From positions 1 through 64,000 of the forward strand of contig NZ_MSTQ01000012.1 in NCBI RefSeq assembly GCF_001945365.1: a stretch of DNA of 64,000 nt, read 5' to 3'. Origin of the DNA: Pseudomonas reinekei. GTDB taxonomy: Bacteria; Pseudomonadota; Gammaproteobacteria; Pseudomonadales; Pseudomonadaceae. The notes beneath the pieces are model-generated. The model did no database searches. It worked only from the letters and a program-made list of their open reading frames with translations, and was not told where the DNA came from. Shown here in pieces: positions 50,421 through 59,212 of this stretch (the first letter of the stretch is position 1; each line of letters starts with the position of its first letter). A program made the translations under genes and the position numbers.

Positions 50421-50458
50421 CACAAACCCCGGCCTCGTGCCGGGGTTTGTGTTTGTGG
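50421..50458 (+). terminator. Rho-independent terminator after idh
   Basis: A 13-bp stem, CACAAACCCCGGC (50421-50433) with GCCGGGGTTTGTG (50439-50451), is followed by T-rich sequence 17 bases after the idh stop. Confidence 0.9.
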
Positions 50459-50479
50459 CTTTTGTAGACACACAAAACC

Positions 50480-50571
50480 CTGTGGGAGCTGGCCTGCCAG
50501 CGATGGCGGCCTACCATTCAACATTAGTGGTGACTGGCCTACCGCTATCGCTGGCAAGCCAGCTCCTACAG
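50480..50571. repeat. REP palindrome pair (GGCTTGCCAGCGA type)
   Basis: GGGAGCTGGCCTGCCAGCGA at the left and the inverse TCGCTGGCAAGCCAGCTCCT at the right lie between idh and the NUDIX gene. Confidence 0.88.
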
Positions 50572-50607
50572 AGTATGTATTTCAACATTCAGAATCGAGG
50601 GCAACAC

Positions 50608-51054
50608 ATGGACTGGAAACCCCACATCACCGTCGCCACCATCGTCGAAGACAACGGCCGCTTCCTGATGGTTGAAGAACACAAGGCCGGGCGCAATGTG
50701 CTCAACCAGCCCGCCGGGCATCTCGATCCGGACGAAACCCTGATTGAAGCCGCCGTGCGCGAAACCCTCGAGGAAACCGGCTGGGACGTCGAACCCACCG
50801 GTGTACTGGGCATTTATCTCTACACAGCCCCGAGCAACGGCGTGACTTACCAACGGGTCTGCTTCATCGCCAAGCCTCTGAAACACCACCCGGATTACCC
50901 ACTGGACGACGGCATCGTCGGCGCCAAGTGGTTGACCCGCGACGAATTAATCGAGCAGCGCGACAACTGGCGCAGCGAGCTGATCATCCGCTGCATCGAC
51001 GACTATCTGGGCGGTCAGCACTTCAGCCTCGAATTGATCCGTCCTTCTCTTTAG
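50608..51054 (+). CDS. nudJ: NUDIX hydrolase (NudJ-like phosphatase)
   Basis: The 148-residue NUDIX protein has the box GHLDPDETLIEAAVRETLEETGW (G-x5-E-x7-REUxEE). It follows the E. coli NudJ arrangement, next to mnmA and hflD. NudJ hydrolyses thiamine pyrimidine and isoprenoid diphosphates. ATG 50608 has GAGG upstream. Confidence 0.9.
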   Translation: MDWKPHITVATIVEDNGRFLMVEEHKAGRNVLNQPAGHLDPDETLIEAAVRETLEETGWDVEPTGVLGIYLYTAPSNGVTYQRVCFIAKPLKHHPDYPLDDGIVGAKWLTRDELIEQRDNWRSELIIRCIDDYLGGQHFSLELIRPSL

Positions 51055-51113
51055 CCTTGCGGGCTTGAGCCTGCTAGAATCGCGTCCTTTTTCAAGACAC
51101 TCATTGAATCCCT

Positions 51114-52247
51114 ATGCGTGATCCAGCCCCTTCTGACACACAAAAGAAGCGCGTCATTGTCGGCATGTCCGGCGGCGTGGACTCTTCCGTTTCCGCCCTC
51201 CTGCTGATCGAGCAGGGTTATGAGGTGGAAGGCCTGTTCATGAAGAACTGGGAAGAAGACGATGGAACGGAATACTGCACCGCCATGGACGACCTGGCGG
51301 ACGCCCAGGCCGTGTGCGACAAGATTGGCATCAAGCTGCACACCGCCAACTTCGCCGTCGAGTACTGGGACAATGTGTTCGAGCATTTCCTGGCCGAATA
51401 CAAGGCCGGACGCACGCCGAACCCGGACATCCTGTGCAACCGTGAAATCAAGTTCAAAGCGTTCCTCGACTACGCCATGATGCTCGGCGCCGACCTGATC
51501 GCCACCGGTCACTACGTGCGTCGCCGCGACATCGACGGCCGCACCGAACTGCTCAAGGGCCTGGACCCGAACAAGGACCAGAGCTACTTCCTGCACGCCG
51601 TTGGCGGTGAGCAGATCGCCAAGACCCTGTTCCCGGTCGGCGAACTGGAAAAACCGCAAGTGCGCGCGATTGCCGAGAAATACGAACTGGCGACCGCGAA
51701 GAAAAAGGACTCCACCGGGATCTGCTTTATCGGCGAACGCCGCTTCAGCGACTTCCTCAAGCAGTACCTGCCGGCGCAACCGGGCGAAATCAAAACCACC
51801 GAAGGTGAAATCATCGGCCGTCACCACGGCCTGATGTACCACACCATCGGCCAGCGCCAGGGCTTGGGCATCGGCGGCCTGAAAGACGCCAGTGACGAGC
51901 CGTGGTACGTGCTGATCAAGGACCTGGAGCACAATGAGCTGATCGTCGGCCAGGGCAACGATCACCCGTGGCTGTTCTCCCGCGCCCTGCTCGCTTCGGA
52001 CATCTATTGGGTCAACCCGATCGACCTGAGCCAGCCGCGCAAGTTGACCGCCAAAGTGCGGTATCGCCAGAGAGACCAGCCTTGCACCCTGGAAAAGACC
52101 GCCACCGGCTACCGCGCGACGTTCGATGATCCGCAACGCGCGGTCACGCCGGGTCAATCGGTGGTGTTCTACGATGGCGACATCTGCCTAGGCGGCGGCG
52201 TCATTGAAGTGGCAGAACCATGGACCAGCAAAGGTCAGGCCCAATGA
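51114..52247 (+). CDS. mnmA: tRNA-specific 2-thiouridylase MnmA
   Basis: The 377-residue enzyme thiolates U34 of tRNA-Lys, Glu and Gln with sulphur from TusE. It has the PP-loop GMSGGVDSSVSALLL and the catalytic Cys in NPDILCNREIKF and in STGICFIGERRF. Its sulphur donors TusBCDE are encoded at 28707-30088. hflD overlaps its stop codon (ATGA). Confidence 0.97.
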   Translation: MRDPAPSDTQKKRVIVGMSGGVDSSVSALLLIEQGYEVEGLFMKNWEEDDGTEYCTAMDDLADAQAVCDKIGIKLHTANFAVEYWDNVFEHFLAEYKAGRTPNPDILCNREIKFKAFLDYAMMLGADLIATGHYVRRRDIDGRTELLKGLDPNKDQSYFLHAVGGEQIAKTLFPVGELEKPQVRAIAEKYELATAKKKDSTGICFIGERRFSDFLKQYLPAQPGEIKTTEGEIIGRHHGLMYHTIGQRQGLGIGGLKDASDEPWYVLIKDLEHNELIVGQGNDHPWLFSRALLASDIYWVNPIDLSQPRKLTAKVRYRQRDQPCTLEKTATGYRATFDDPQRAVTPGQSVVFYDGDICLGGGVIEVAEPWTSKGQAQ

Positions 52248-52867
52248 CCCCCACCCAGGAACAACTGACGGCGCTGGGCGGCGTGTTTCTTGCCGCCGTG
52301 CTGGTCGACAAGATCGCCAAGACCGGCCAGACCAGCGAGGCAGGCTTGACCTGCATGCTCGGCAGCCTGTTGATTCGTGACCCCAAGGACACCCTTGAAG
52401 TCTACGGCGGCGACGACCTCAATCTGCGCGAAGGTTATCGCGCGTTGATCGGCGCCCTTGAACGCGACCCGAGCGCCCTGCAGCGCGAGCCATTGCGCTA
52501 TGCACTGGCCATGCTCGGACTTGAGCGCCAGCTGGCCAAGCGCAGCGACATGCTCGACATCATCGGCAAGCGTCTGCCGCAAATTCAGTCCCAGGTCGAA
52601 CATTTCGGCCCGGCCCACGAAAACGTGGTGGCCGCCTGCGGTGCGCTGTATCAGGACACCCTCAGCACCCTGCGCCAGCGCATCCAGGTGCACGGCGACA
52701 TGCGCAATCTGCAGCAGCCGAGCAACGCCTCGAAAATTCGCGCCTTGCTGCTGGCCGGCATTCGTTCGGCGCGCCTGTGGCGACAATTGGGCGGGCATCG
52801 CTGGCAGCTGGTGATCAGCCGCCGCAAATTGCTGAAAGAGCTTTACCCCTTGATGCGTAACGAATAA
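52244..52867 (+). CDS. hflD: HflD, high-frequency lysogenisation protein
   Basis: The 207-residue helical protein is conserved immediately after mnmA in gammaproteobacteria. The family segments are LGGVFLAAVLVDKIAKTGQT and GIRSARLWRQLGGHRWQLVISRR. In E. coli it is a peripheral membrane protein that lowers phage lambda CII activity. Its native role is not settled. ATG 52244 overlaps the mnmA stop. Confidence 0.93.
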   Translation: MTPTQEQLTALGGVFLAAVLVDKIAKTGQTSEAGLTCMLGSLLIRDPKDTLEVYGGDDLNLREGYRALIGALERDPSALQREPLRYALAMLGLERQLAKRSDMLDIIGKRLPQIQSQVEHFGPAHENVVAACGALYQDTLSTLRQRIQVHGDMRNLQQPSNASKIRALLLAGIRSARLWRQLGGHRWQLVISRRKLLKELYPLMRNE

Positions 52868-52906
52868 CCCGCATCGACAGATCCAGACTTAGCACTACGC
52901 GTAATA

Positions 52907-52941
52907 CGCCGGTCAGTTGGCGACGGACCGGCGGATTTTTT
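52907..52941 (+). terminator. Rho-independent terminator after hflD
   Basis: CGCCGGTC (52907-52914) pairs with GACCGGCG (52926-52933), followed by T6. It ends the nudJ-mnmA-hflD run before purB. Confidence 0.88.
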
Positions 52942-52991
52942 CATGTATGATACGCGCCCCATTTCGTTGCCCGACTGTCCGAGAACACCCC

Positions 52992-54362
52992 ATGCAGCTT
53001 TCTTCGCTCACTGCGGTTTCCCCTGTTGACGGCCGCTACGCCGGCAAAACCCAGGCCCTGCGCCCAATTTTCAGCGAGTACGGCCTGATCCGTGCCCGCG
53101 TTCTGGTTGAAGTGCGCTGGCTCCAGCGCCTGGCCGCTCACCCTGCCATCAGCGAAGTGCCGGCGTTCTCCGCCGAAGCCAATGCGGTGTTGAACACCCT
53201 GGCGGAAAACTTCTCTCTGGAGCACGCCGAGCGCGTCAAAGAGATCGAGCGCACTACCAACCACGACGTCAAAGCCATCGAGTACCTGCTCAAAGAACAA
53301 GCCGCCAAGCTGCCGGAACTGGCCAAGGTCAGCGAGTTCATCCACTTCGCCTGCACCAGCGAGGACATCAACAACCTGTCCCACGCCCTGATGCTGCGCG
53401 AAGGCCGTGATGACGTGATGCTGCCGCTGATGCGCCAGACCGCCAATGCCATCCGCGAACTGGCGATCCGTTTCGCCGACGTACCGATGCTGTCGCGCAC
53501 CCACGGCCAGCCAGCCTCGCCGACCACCCTGGGCAAAGAACTGGCGAACGTGGTTTACCGCCTCGAACGCCAGATCGCTCAAGTCGCTGCCGTGCCGCTG
53601 CTGGGCAAGATCAACGGCGCTGTCGGCAACTACAACGCTCACCTGTCGGCCTACCCTGAGATCGATTGGGAAGCCAACGCCCGCGCCTTCATCGAAGACG
53701 AGCTGGGCCTGGGCTTCAACCCGTACACCACGCAGATCGAACCGCACGACTACATTGCCGAACTGTTCGACGCGATTGCACGCTTCAACACCATCCTGAT
53801 CGACTTCGACCGTGATATCTGGGGCTACATCTCCCTGGGTTATTTCAAACAGCGCACCATCGCTGGCGAAATCGGCTCGTCGACCATGCCGCACAAAGTC
53901 AACCCGATCGACTTCGAAAACTCCGAAGGCAACCTGGGCATTGCCAACGCACTGTTCCAGCACCTGGCGAGCAAGCTGCCAATCTCCCGCTGGCAGCGCG
54001 ACCTGACCGACTCTACCGTACTGCGCAACCTCGGTGTCGGCTTCGCCCACAGCGTAATCGCGTACGAAGCCAGCCTCAAAGGCATCAGCAAACTGGAGCT
54101 CAACGAGCAGAAGATTGCCGCTGACCTGGACGCGTGCTGGGAAGTATTGGCCGAGCCGATCCAGACCGTGATGCGTCGCTACAACATCGAAAACCCGTAC
54201 GAGAAGCTGAAAGAATTGACCCGTGGCAAGGGCATCAGCCCCGAAGCACTGCAGACTTTCATCGACGGCCTGGACATGCCAGCCGCGGCCAAGGCCGAGC
54301 TGAAATTGCTCACCCCGGCCAACTACATCGGTAACGCTGTAGCGCAAGCCAAACGCATCTGA
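52992..54362 (+). CDS. purB: Adenylosuccinate lyase
   Basis: The 456-residue fumarase/aspartase-superfamily enzyme acts twice in purine synthesis (SAICAR and adenylosuccinate cleavage). The signature loop is GSSTMPHKVNPIDFEN, and the conserved HGQPASPTTLGKE and FACTSEDINNLSHALM carry catalytic residues. ATG 52992 matches the family N-terminus LSSLTAVSPVDGRYAG. Confidence 0.97.
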   Translation: MQLSSLTAVSPVDGRYAGKTQALRPIFSEYGLIRARVLVEVRWLQRLAAHPAISEVPAFSAEANAVLNTLAENFSLEHAERVKEIERTTNHDVKAIEYLLKEQAAKLPELAKVSEFIHFACTSEDINNLSHALMLREGRDDVMLPLMRQTANAIRELAIRFADVPMLSRTHGQPASPTTLGKELANVVYRLERQIAQVAAVPLLGKINGAVGNYNAHLSAYPEIDWEANARAFIEDELGLGFNPYTTQIEPHDYIAELFDAIARFNTILIDFDRDIWGYISLGYFKQRTIAGEIGSSTMPHKVNPIDFENSEGNLGIANALFQHLASKLPISRWQRDLTDSTVLRNLGVGFAHSVIAYEASLKGISKLELNEQKIAADLDACWEVLAEPIQTVMRRYNIENPYEKLKELTRGKGISPEALQTFIDGLDMPAAAKAELKLLTPANYIGNAVAQAKRI

Positions 54363-54384
54363 TCGACCGCTGGACCCCTTTAAG

Positions 54385-54410
54385 ACGCCCGGCCGCGCCG
54401 GGCGTTTTTA
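54385..54410 (+). terminator. Rho-independent terminator after purB
   Basis: ACGCCCGGC (54385-54393) pairs with GCCGGGCGT (54397-54405) with a three-base loop, followed by T5. Confidence 0.92.
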
Positions 54411-54448
54411 TTCCCGTATGAAAAGTGCTTTTTTTCAATAGGTTACAC

Positions 54449-55618
54449 ATGAATCCTGACATTCCTCTACAACTTCTGGGCGGCATCACGGCACGGGAAT
54501 TCCTGCGCGACTACTGGCAGAAAAAACCACTGCTGATCCGTCAGGCGATCCCAGATTTCGAAAGCCCGATCGACGCCGACGAACTGGCTGGCCTGGCATT
54601 GGAAGAAGAAGTCGAATCGCGCCTGATCATCGAGAACGGCGAGCGCCCATGGGAATTGCGTCGCGGCCCGTTTGCCGAAGATGAATTCAGCAAATTGCCG
54701 GAGCGCGACTGGACCCTGCTGGTTCAAGCCGTCGACCAGTTCGTACCGGAAGTCAGCGAACTGCTGGAACATTTCCGCTTCCTGCCGAGCTGGCGTATCG
54801 ACGACGTCATGATCAGCTTCGCCGCGCCGGGTGGCAGCGTCGGTCCGCACTTCGACAACTACGACGTGTTCCTGCTGCAAGGCCACGGCAAGCGCAACTG
54901 GAAAATCGGCCAGATGTGCGACTCCGATAGTCCGCTGCTGCAACACGCCGACCTGCGCATCCTCGCTGATTTCGAAGCGACCGATGAGTGGGTCCTGGAG
55001 CCTGGCGACATGCTGTACCTGCCGCCACGCCTGGCCCATTGCGGCGTTGCCGTTGACGACTGCCTGACCTACTCGGTCGGCTTCCGCGCACCGAGCGCCG
55101 CAGAAGTGCTGACTCACTTCACCGACTTCCTCAGCCAGTTCCTGCCGGACGAAGAGCGCTACACCGACGCCGACGCCCTGCCTGCTGCGGACCCGAACCA
55201 GATTCAGCACGACGCCCTTGATCGCCTGAAAAGCCTGCTGGCCGAACACATGAGCGACGAGCGCCTGCTGCTGACCTGGTTCGGCCAGTTCATGACCGAG
55301 CCGCGCTACCCGGAACTGGTGGTCGGCCCTGAAGACCTCGAAGAAGACGACGTCCTCGGTGCGCTGGAGCAAGGCGCCGTACTGATCCGTAACCCGAGCG
55401 CACGCCTGGCGTGGTCGGAAGTCGATGACGACCTGCTGTTGTTCGCCAGCGGCCAGAGCCGTTATCTGCCGGGCAAACTGCGCGAACTGCTGAAGATGAT
55501 CTGCGCCGCCGACGCCCTGCACGTCGACAACCTCGGTGATTGGCTGAGCGACGAAGACGGCCGCGGATTGCTGTGCGAGCTGGTCAAGCAAGGAAGCCTG
55601 GGGTTCGCCGATGAATAA
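54449..55618 (+). CDS. roxA: Ribosomal protein uL16 arginine hydroxylase (RoxA/YcfD)
   Basis: The 389-residue JmjC-type 2-oxoglutarate/Fe(II) oxygenase hydroxylates an Arg of ribosomal protein L16. Iron ligands are His and Asp in GSVGPHFDNYDVFLLQ and the distal His in PPRLAHCGVAVDD. The N-terminal segment REFLRDYWQKKPLLIRQA is a family mark. ATG 54449 was chosen over the GTG at 54425, which lies in a T-rich stretch. The next gene overlaps by eight bases. Confidence 0.93.
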   Translation: MNPDIPLQLLGGITAREFLRDYWQKKPLLIRQAIPDFESPIDADELAGLALEEEVESRLIIENGERPWELRRGPFAEDEFSKLPERDWTLLVQAVDQFVPEVSELLEHFRFLPSWRIDDVMISFAAPGGSVGPHFDNYDVFLLQGHGKRNWKIGQMCDSDSPLLQHADLRILADFEATDEWVLEPGDMLYLPPRLAHCGVAVDDCLTYSVGFRAPSAAEVLTHFTDFLSQFLPDEERYTDADALPAADPNQIQHDALDRLKSLLAEHMSDERLLLTWFGQFMTEPRYPELVVGPEDLEEDDVLGALEQGAVLIRNPSARLAWSEVDDDLLLFASGQSRYLPGKLRELLKMICAADALHVDNLGDWLSDEDGRGLLCELVKQGSLGFADE

Positions 55619-56036
55619 GATTCACGTACGTGTCGCAGACTGGCAAAAGGATAACGCCGAGATTCGGCGCATTCGTGAAACGGTGTTCGTCGCCGAGCAA
55701 TGCGTACCGCCTGAACTGGAATGGGACGCCGACGACGCAACCGCCGTGCATTTCCTGGCGTTCGAGGGCGACTTTCCCATTGGTACCGCACGCCTGCTGC
55801 CCGACGGACACGTCGGCCGGGTTTCGGTGCTCAAGGACTGGCGCGGTTTGAAAGTCGGCGATGCGCTGATGCAAGCCGTGATTGGCGAAGCCGAAGAACG
55901 CGGGCTCAAGCAACAGATGCTCAGCGCCCAGGTTCAAGCCACGGCGTTCTATGAGCGCCTGGGTTTCAGCCTGGTCAGTGAGGAGTTCCTGGAAGCAGGG
56001 ATTCCGCATGTGGACATGGTTCGCCATTCGGTTTGA
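55611..56036 (+). CDS. GNAT family N-acetyltransferase (YjcF-like)
   Basis: The 141-residue protein has the GNAT layout of the ElaA/YjcF-like subgroup: IRRIRETVFVAEQCVPPELEWD at the start, acetyl-CoA loop DWRGLKVGDALMQAV and AFYERLGFSLVSEEFLEAGIPH at the end. It overlaps roxA by eight bases and is cotranscribed with it. The acceptor is unknown. Confidence 0.9.
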   Translation: MNKIHVRVADWQKDNAEIRRIRETVFVAEQCVPPELEWDADDATAVHFLAFEGDFPIGTARLLPDGHVGRVSVLKDWRGLKVGDALMQAVIGEAEERGLKQQMLSAQVQATAFYERLGFSLVSEEFLEAGIPHVDMVRHSV

Positions 56037-56049
56037 TACCGAGGAGCCC

Positions 56050-56129
56050 CCTTCGCGAGCAGGCTCGCTCCCACAATTGATTTGCGAACGACGCAAAACT
56101 GATGTGGGAGCGAGCCTGCTCGCGAAGGC
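56050..56129. repeat. REP palindrome pair (GAGCCTGCTCGC type)
   Basis: CTTCGCGAGCAGGCTCGCTC and the inverse GGGAGCGAGCCTGCTCGCGA lie just after the GNAT gene and before a terminator. Confidence 0.9.
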
Positions 56130-56144
56130 GCCAGTAAAAGCACC

Positions 56145-56184
56145 GCAAAACGCCCCGACATCACACGATGCCGGGGCGTTTTGC
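56145..56184 (+). terminator. Rho-independent terminator
   Basis: A perfect 13-bp stem, GCAAAACGCCCCG with CGGGGCGTTTTGC (56145-56157 and 56172-56184), could work in both directions because of its A- and T-rich sides. It closes the roxA-GNAT transcript. Confidence 0.88.
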
Positions 56185-56263
56185 TGTCTACGATTCAACT
56201 TGCCCCCTACCGGGCCGACAAACTGGCAATATCAACACTTTGAAGTTGGCGGAGATAACGGAT

Positions 56264-57025
56264 ATGTCCCTACGCACCCTGCTCACCACACTGCTGGTGA
56301 CCTGCAGTTTTTCGGTCATGGCAGCCACCGAAATCGTGCCTTTGAATTACCACACCAGTGCCGACATGCTGCCCGTGGCGCAGGATTTCGTCGGCAAGGA
56401 CGGCACCGTCAGCGCCTACGGCAATCAGCTCATCGTCAATGCCGATCAACGCAAGATCGACGAACTTAAGGCACTGATCGGCCAACTCGACACCGCACCC
56501 AAGCGCCTGCTGATCACCGTCGATACCAACGAAAATAACGTACAGGGCGATCAGGGTTACTCGGTGAACGGCGCCAAACCGAGCCAGACGCGCATCATCA
56601 GCCGCAGCACTGCAAGCCGCGACGGCGGAATTCAACAAGTCCAGGCCACGGACGGCATGCCGGCACTGATCCAGGTCGGCCAAAGCGTGCCACTGACCAG
56701 CACCCAGTCGGACTCCTACGGCGACCTGCGCAGTCAGACCGAATACCGCAACGTCACTCAGGGCTTTTACGTCACCGCCAACGTCACCGGCGAAATCGTC
56801 CACCTGTCGATCAGTACCAACCGTGACCGCATGAGCCAGGAACGTCCCGATGTAGTGAACGTACAAAGTACCGACACAACCGTCACCGGGCGCCTGGGCG
56901 AATGGATCTTGCTGGCCGGCGTGAATCGCCAGACTCAGGCCGACAAACAGGGCGTAGCCCGCAGCTACTCGACTCAGGGGCGCGATGACATGACCCTGCG
57001 AGTGAAAGTCGACACTTTGGACTAA
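56264..57025 (+). CDS. Exported secretin-domain-like protein
   Basis: The 253-residue protein has a signal peptide ending in SVMA. It resembles the N1-type and beta segments of secretins: IVPLNYHTSADMLPVAQ, then DELKALIGQLDTAPKRLLITV and a C-terminal GEWILLAGVNRQ with MTLRVKV. It is too short to form a secretin pore and has no obvious secretion genes nearby. Homologues sit beside aceA in other Pseudomonas. The role is unknown. GGAG precedes ATG 56264. Confidence 0.8.
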   Translation: MSLRTLLTTLLVTCSFSVMAATEIVPLNYHTSADMLPVAQDFVGKDGTVSAYGNQLIVNADQRKIDELKALIGQLDTAPKRLLITVDTNENNVQGDQGYSVNGAKPSQTRIISRSTASRDGGIQQVQATDGMPALIQVGQSVPLTSTQSDSYGDLRSQTEYRNVTQGFYVTANVTGEIVHLSISTNRDRMSQERPDVVNVQSTDTTVTGRLGEWILLAGVNRQTQADKQGVARSYSTQGRDDMTLRVKVDTLD

Positions 57026-57501
57026 GTCACCGAAAACTGACTGATTAGTCGTATTAGACCAAAGATGTAGTGCTTGAAAAAAAGCACTACAAAACGTTTG
57101 ACGAGCCAAAAAAGCAAAGGCATGATGGCCTCGCTCCCGCTAATCAGGGGCCCTGGCAAGGGCCTTCGAGGCGATGTTCGCACCTACCCCGCGAACCGCT
57201 TCGTGTCTGTACCGCCCACAAGGTGTGTTTGACGAGGTTGCCGACTGGAACGAAGTTGTCCCGAGGGACGGAAGCGTATTTAGGTAAACCCGGCATCACA
57301 CTGAAGTTCGCACCAAGGCCCACGACGCCCGAATGCGCCCGCCAGTTCGCCCTTACCTGCTCACTTCCCCTCGAGCCCATCGTTCATCCCGTCGCCTCCC
57401 CCGCCGAACCCGACTTGACCACCTAAGCTTCTGGTCAGCGAGCGCAGGAATTTTCCACCGCAGAACAACTTTTCATAAAGACGCGACGAGGTTTATCTCC
57501 C
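57026..57501. other. Intergenic region upstream of aceA
   Basis: This 476-base region contains no gene I can support. It carries the TGTAGT/ACTACA inverted repeat at 57066-57091 and probably a long aceA leader. A short frame here encodes low-confidence peptides only. Confidence 0.55.
57066..57091. promoter_or_regulatory. TGTAGT...ACTACA inverted repeat (RccR-type operator?)
   Basis: TGTAGTGCTT and AAGCACTACA are a perfect 10-bp inverted repeat around GAAAAA. RccR, a KDPG-responsive regulator of P. fluorescens, is described as controlling aceA and related genes through palindromes built of TGTAGT and ACTACA. The site lies 41 bases after the previous gene and about 410 bases before aceA. The assignment is from memory and untested. 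Confidence 0.5.
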
Positions 57502-58827
57502 ATGGCACTGACACGCGAACAGCAAATTGCAGCCCTCGAAAAAGACTGGGCTGAAAACCCGCGCTGGAAAGGCGTGACACGCACTTACTCCGCTGCTGAC
57601 GTCGTCCGTCTGCGTGGCTCGGTTCAACCTGAGCACACCTTTGCAAAAATGGGCGCCGAGAAGCTGTGGAACCTGGTTACCCAGGGTGCCAAGCCAGCCT
57701 TCCGTCCTGAGAAAGATTTCGTCAACTGCATGGGCGCCCTGACCGGCGGCCAGGCTGTGCAACAAGTCAAAGCCGGTATCCAGGCGATCTACCTGTCGGG
57801 CTGGCAAGTGGCTGCAGACAACAACTCCGCCGAATCGATGTATCCGGACCAGTCGCTGTACCCGGTGGACTCGGTTCCAACCGTGGTCAAGCGCATCAAC
57901 AACTCGTTCCGTCGTGCCGACCAGATCCAGTGGAAAGCCGGCAAAAATCCGGGCGACGACGGCTACATCGACTACTTCGCACCGATCGTGGCTGACGCCG
58001 AAGCCGGTTTCGGCGGCGTACTGAACGCCTACGAGCTGATGAAGAGCATGATCGAAGCAGGCGCCGCCGGCGTTCACTTCGAAGACCAACTGGCTTCCGT
58101 GAAGAAATGCGGCCACATGGGCGGCAAAGTACTGGTTCCGACGCAGGAAGCCGTGCAGAAGCTGACCGCTGCTCGTCTGGCTGCTGACGTTGCCGGCACT
58201 CCGACCATCATCCTGGCCCGTACCGACGCCAACGCCGCTGACCTGTTGACGTCTGACTGCGACCCGTACGACCAGCCATTCGTGACTGGCGAACGTACCC
58301 AGGAAGGCTTCTACAAAGTGCGCGCCGGCCTGGACCAGGCCATCGCTCGCGGCCTGGCCTACGCGCCGTACGCCGACCTGATCTGGTGCGAAACCGCCAA
58401 GCCAGACCTGGACGAGGCTCGTCGCTTCGCTGAAGCGATCAAGAAGGAATACCCGGACCAACTGCTGTCGTACAACTGCTCGCCTTCCTTCAACTGGAAG
58501 AAAAACCTGGACGACGCGACCATCGCCAAGTTCCAGCGCGAACTGTCCGCCATGGGCTACAAGCACCAGTTCATCACCCTGGCCGGCATTCACAACATGT
58601 GGCACAGCATGTTCAACCTGGCGCACGACTACGCCCGCAACGACATGACTGCCTACGTGAAGCTGCAGGAGCAGGAGTTCGCTGACGCTGCCAAGGGTTA
58701 CACCTTCGTGGCTCACCAGCAGGAAGTGGGCACCGGTTACTTCGACGACATGACCACTGTGATTCAAGGTGGCTCGTCTTCGGTCACCGCACTGACCGGT
58801 TCGACCGAAGAAGAACAGTTCCACTGA
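57502..58827 (+). CDS. aceA: Isocitrate lyase
   Basis: The 441-residue enzyme cleaves isocitrate to glyoxylate and succinate, the first step of the glyoxylate shunt. The catalytic Cys lies in KKCGHMGGKVLVP, and the conserved substrate region is SYNCSPSFNWKKNLDD. Length is of the shorter subfamily. It competes with the two isocitrate dehydrogenases encoded 7-11 kb upstream. A strong terminator follows. Confidence 0.97.
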   Translation: MALTREQQIAALEKDWAENPRWKGVTRTYSAADVVRLRGSVQPEHTFAKMGAEKLWNLVTQGAKPAFRPEKDFVNCMGALTGGQAVQQVKAGIQAIYLSGWQVAADNNSAESMYPDQSLYPVDSVPTVVKRINNSFRRADQIQWKAGKNPGDDGYIDYFAPIVADAEAGFGGVLNAYELMKSMIEAGAAGVHFEDQLASVKKCGHMGGKVLVPTQEAVQKLTAARLAADVAGTPTIILARTDANAADLLTSDCDPYDQPFVTGERTQEGFYKVRAGLDQAIARGLAYAPYADLIWCETAKPDLDEARRFAEAIKKEYPDQLLSYNCSPSFNWKKNLDDATIAKFQRELSAMGYKHQFITLAGIHNMWHSMFNLAHDYARNDMTAYVKLQEQEFADAAKGYTFVAHQQEVGTGYFDDMTTVIQGGSSSVTALTGSTEEEQFH

Positions 58828-58890
58828 TCGGCTTCGCTTGAGTCAACGGCCGTTGCGGACTGATTAAAAACCGTTACGCCGAACATCTGA

Positions 58891-58919
58891 CGCCCCGACT
58901 GGTTCGGGGCGTTTTTTTT
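58891..58919 (+). terminator. Rho-independent terminator after aceA
   Basis: CGCCCCGA (58891-58898) pairs with TCGGGGCG (58904-58911) and is followed by T8. Confidence 0.93.
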
Positions 58920-58945
58920 GCGCGTAAATCCTCCAGCCCCATCCC

Positions 58946-59037
58946 CTGTGGGAGCGAGCCTGCTCGCGAAAGCGGCGGATCAGACAAAAACGATGTCGAC
59001 AGAGCTGACGCTATCGCGAGCAGACTCGCCCCAGCAG
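58946..59037. repeat. REP palindrome pair (GAGCCTGCTCGC type)
   Basis: GGGAGCGAGCCTGCTCGCGA at the left and the diverged inverse TATCGCGAGCAGACTCGCCC at the right flank a 45-base spacer. Confidence 0.88.
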
Positions 59038-59193
59038 TGGATCGCGGTCAGACAGACAAATCACATGGGTACACTGCGCTATCGGCGCCGGAAAAATCTG
59101 CCGAAATCCACCCCGTCGCTACTTGCAGTAACGCGCATCTAAGGCAACTTTCTGCACACTTGCGGAATAAACAGTTTAAAACCCAATCCAATC

Positions 59194-59212
59194 GATATTG
59201 ATTATCATTTAA
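59194..59212. promoter_or_regulatory. Fur-box-like / ANR-like motif upstream of nuo
   Basis: GATATTGATTATCATTTAA matches 14 of 19 bases of the classical Fur box (GATAATGATAATCATTATC). It also contains TTGAT followed after four bases by ATTTA, a poor match to the second half of an ANR/FNR box. It lies about 250 bases before nuoA. Either reading is tentative. Confidence 0.35.

Noticed and set aside
48242..50557. Long open frame opposite the monomeric isocitrate dehydrogenase
   Set aside because: The plus-strand protein is full length and conserved; the antisense frame has no start signal or family.
57070..57426. Open frame between the secretin-like gene and aceA
   Set aside because: It starts inside the inverted repeat and its peptide is low-complexity, rich in Pro, Arg and Thr; no homology is apparent.
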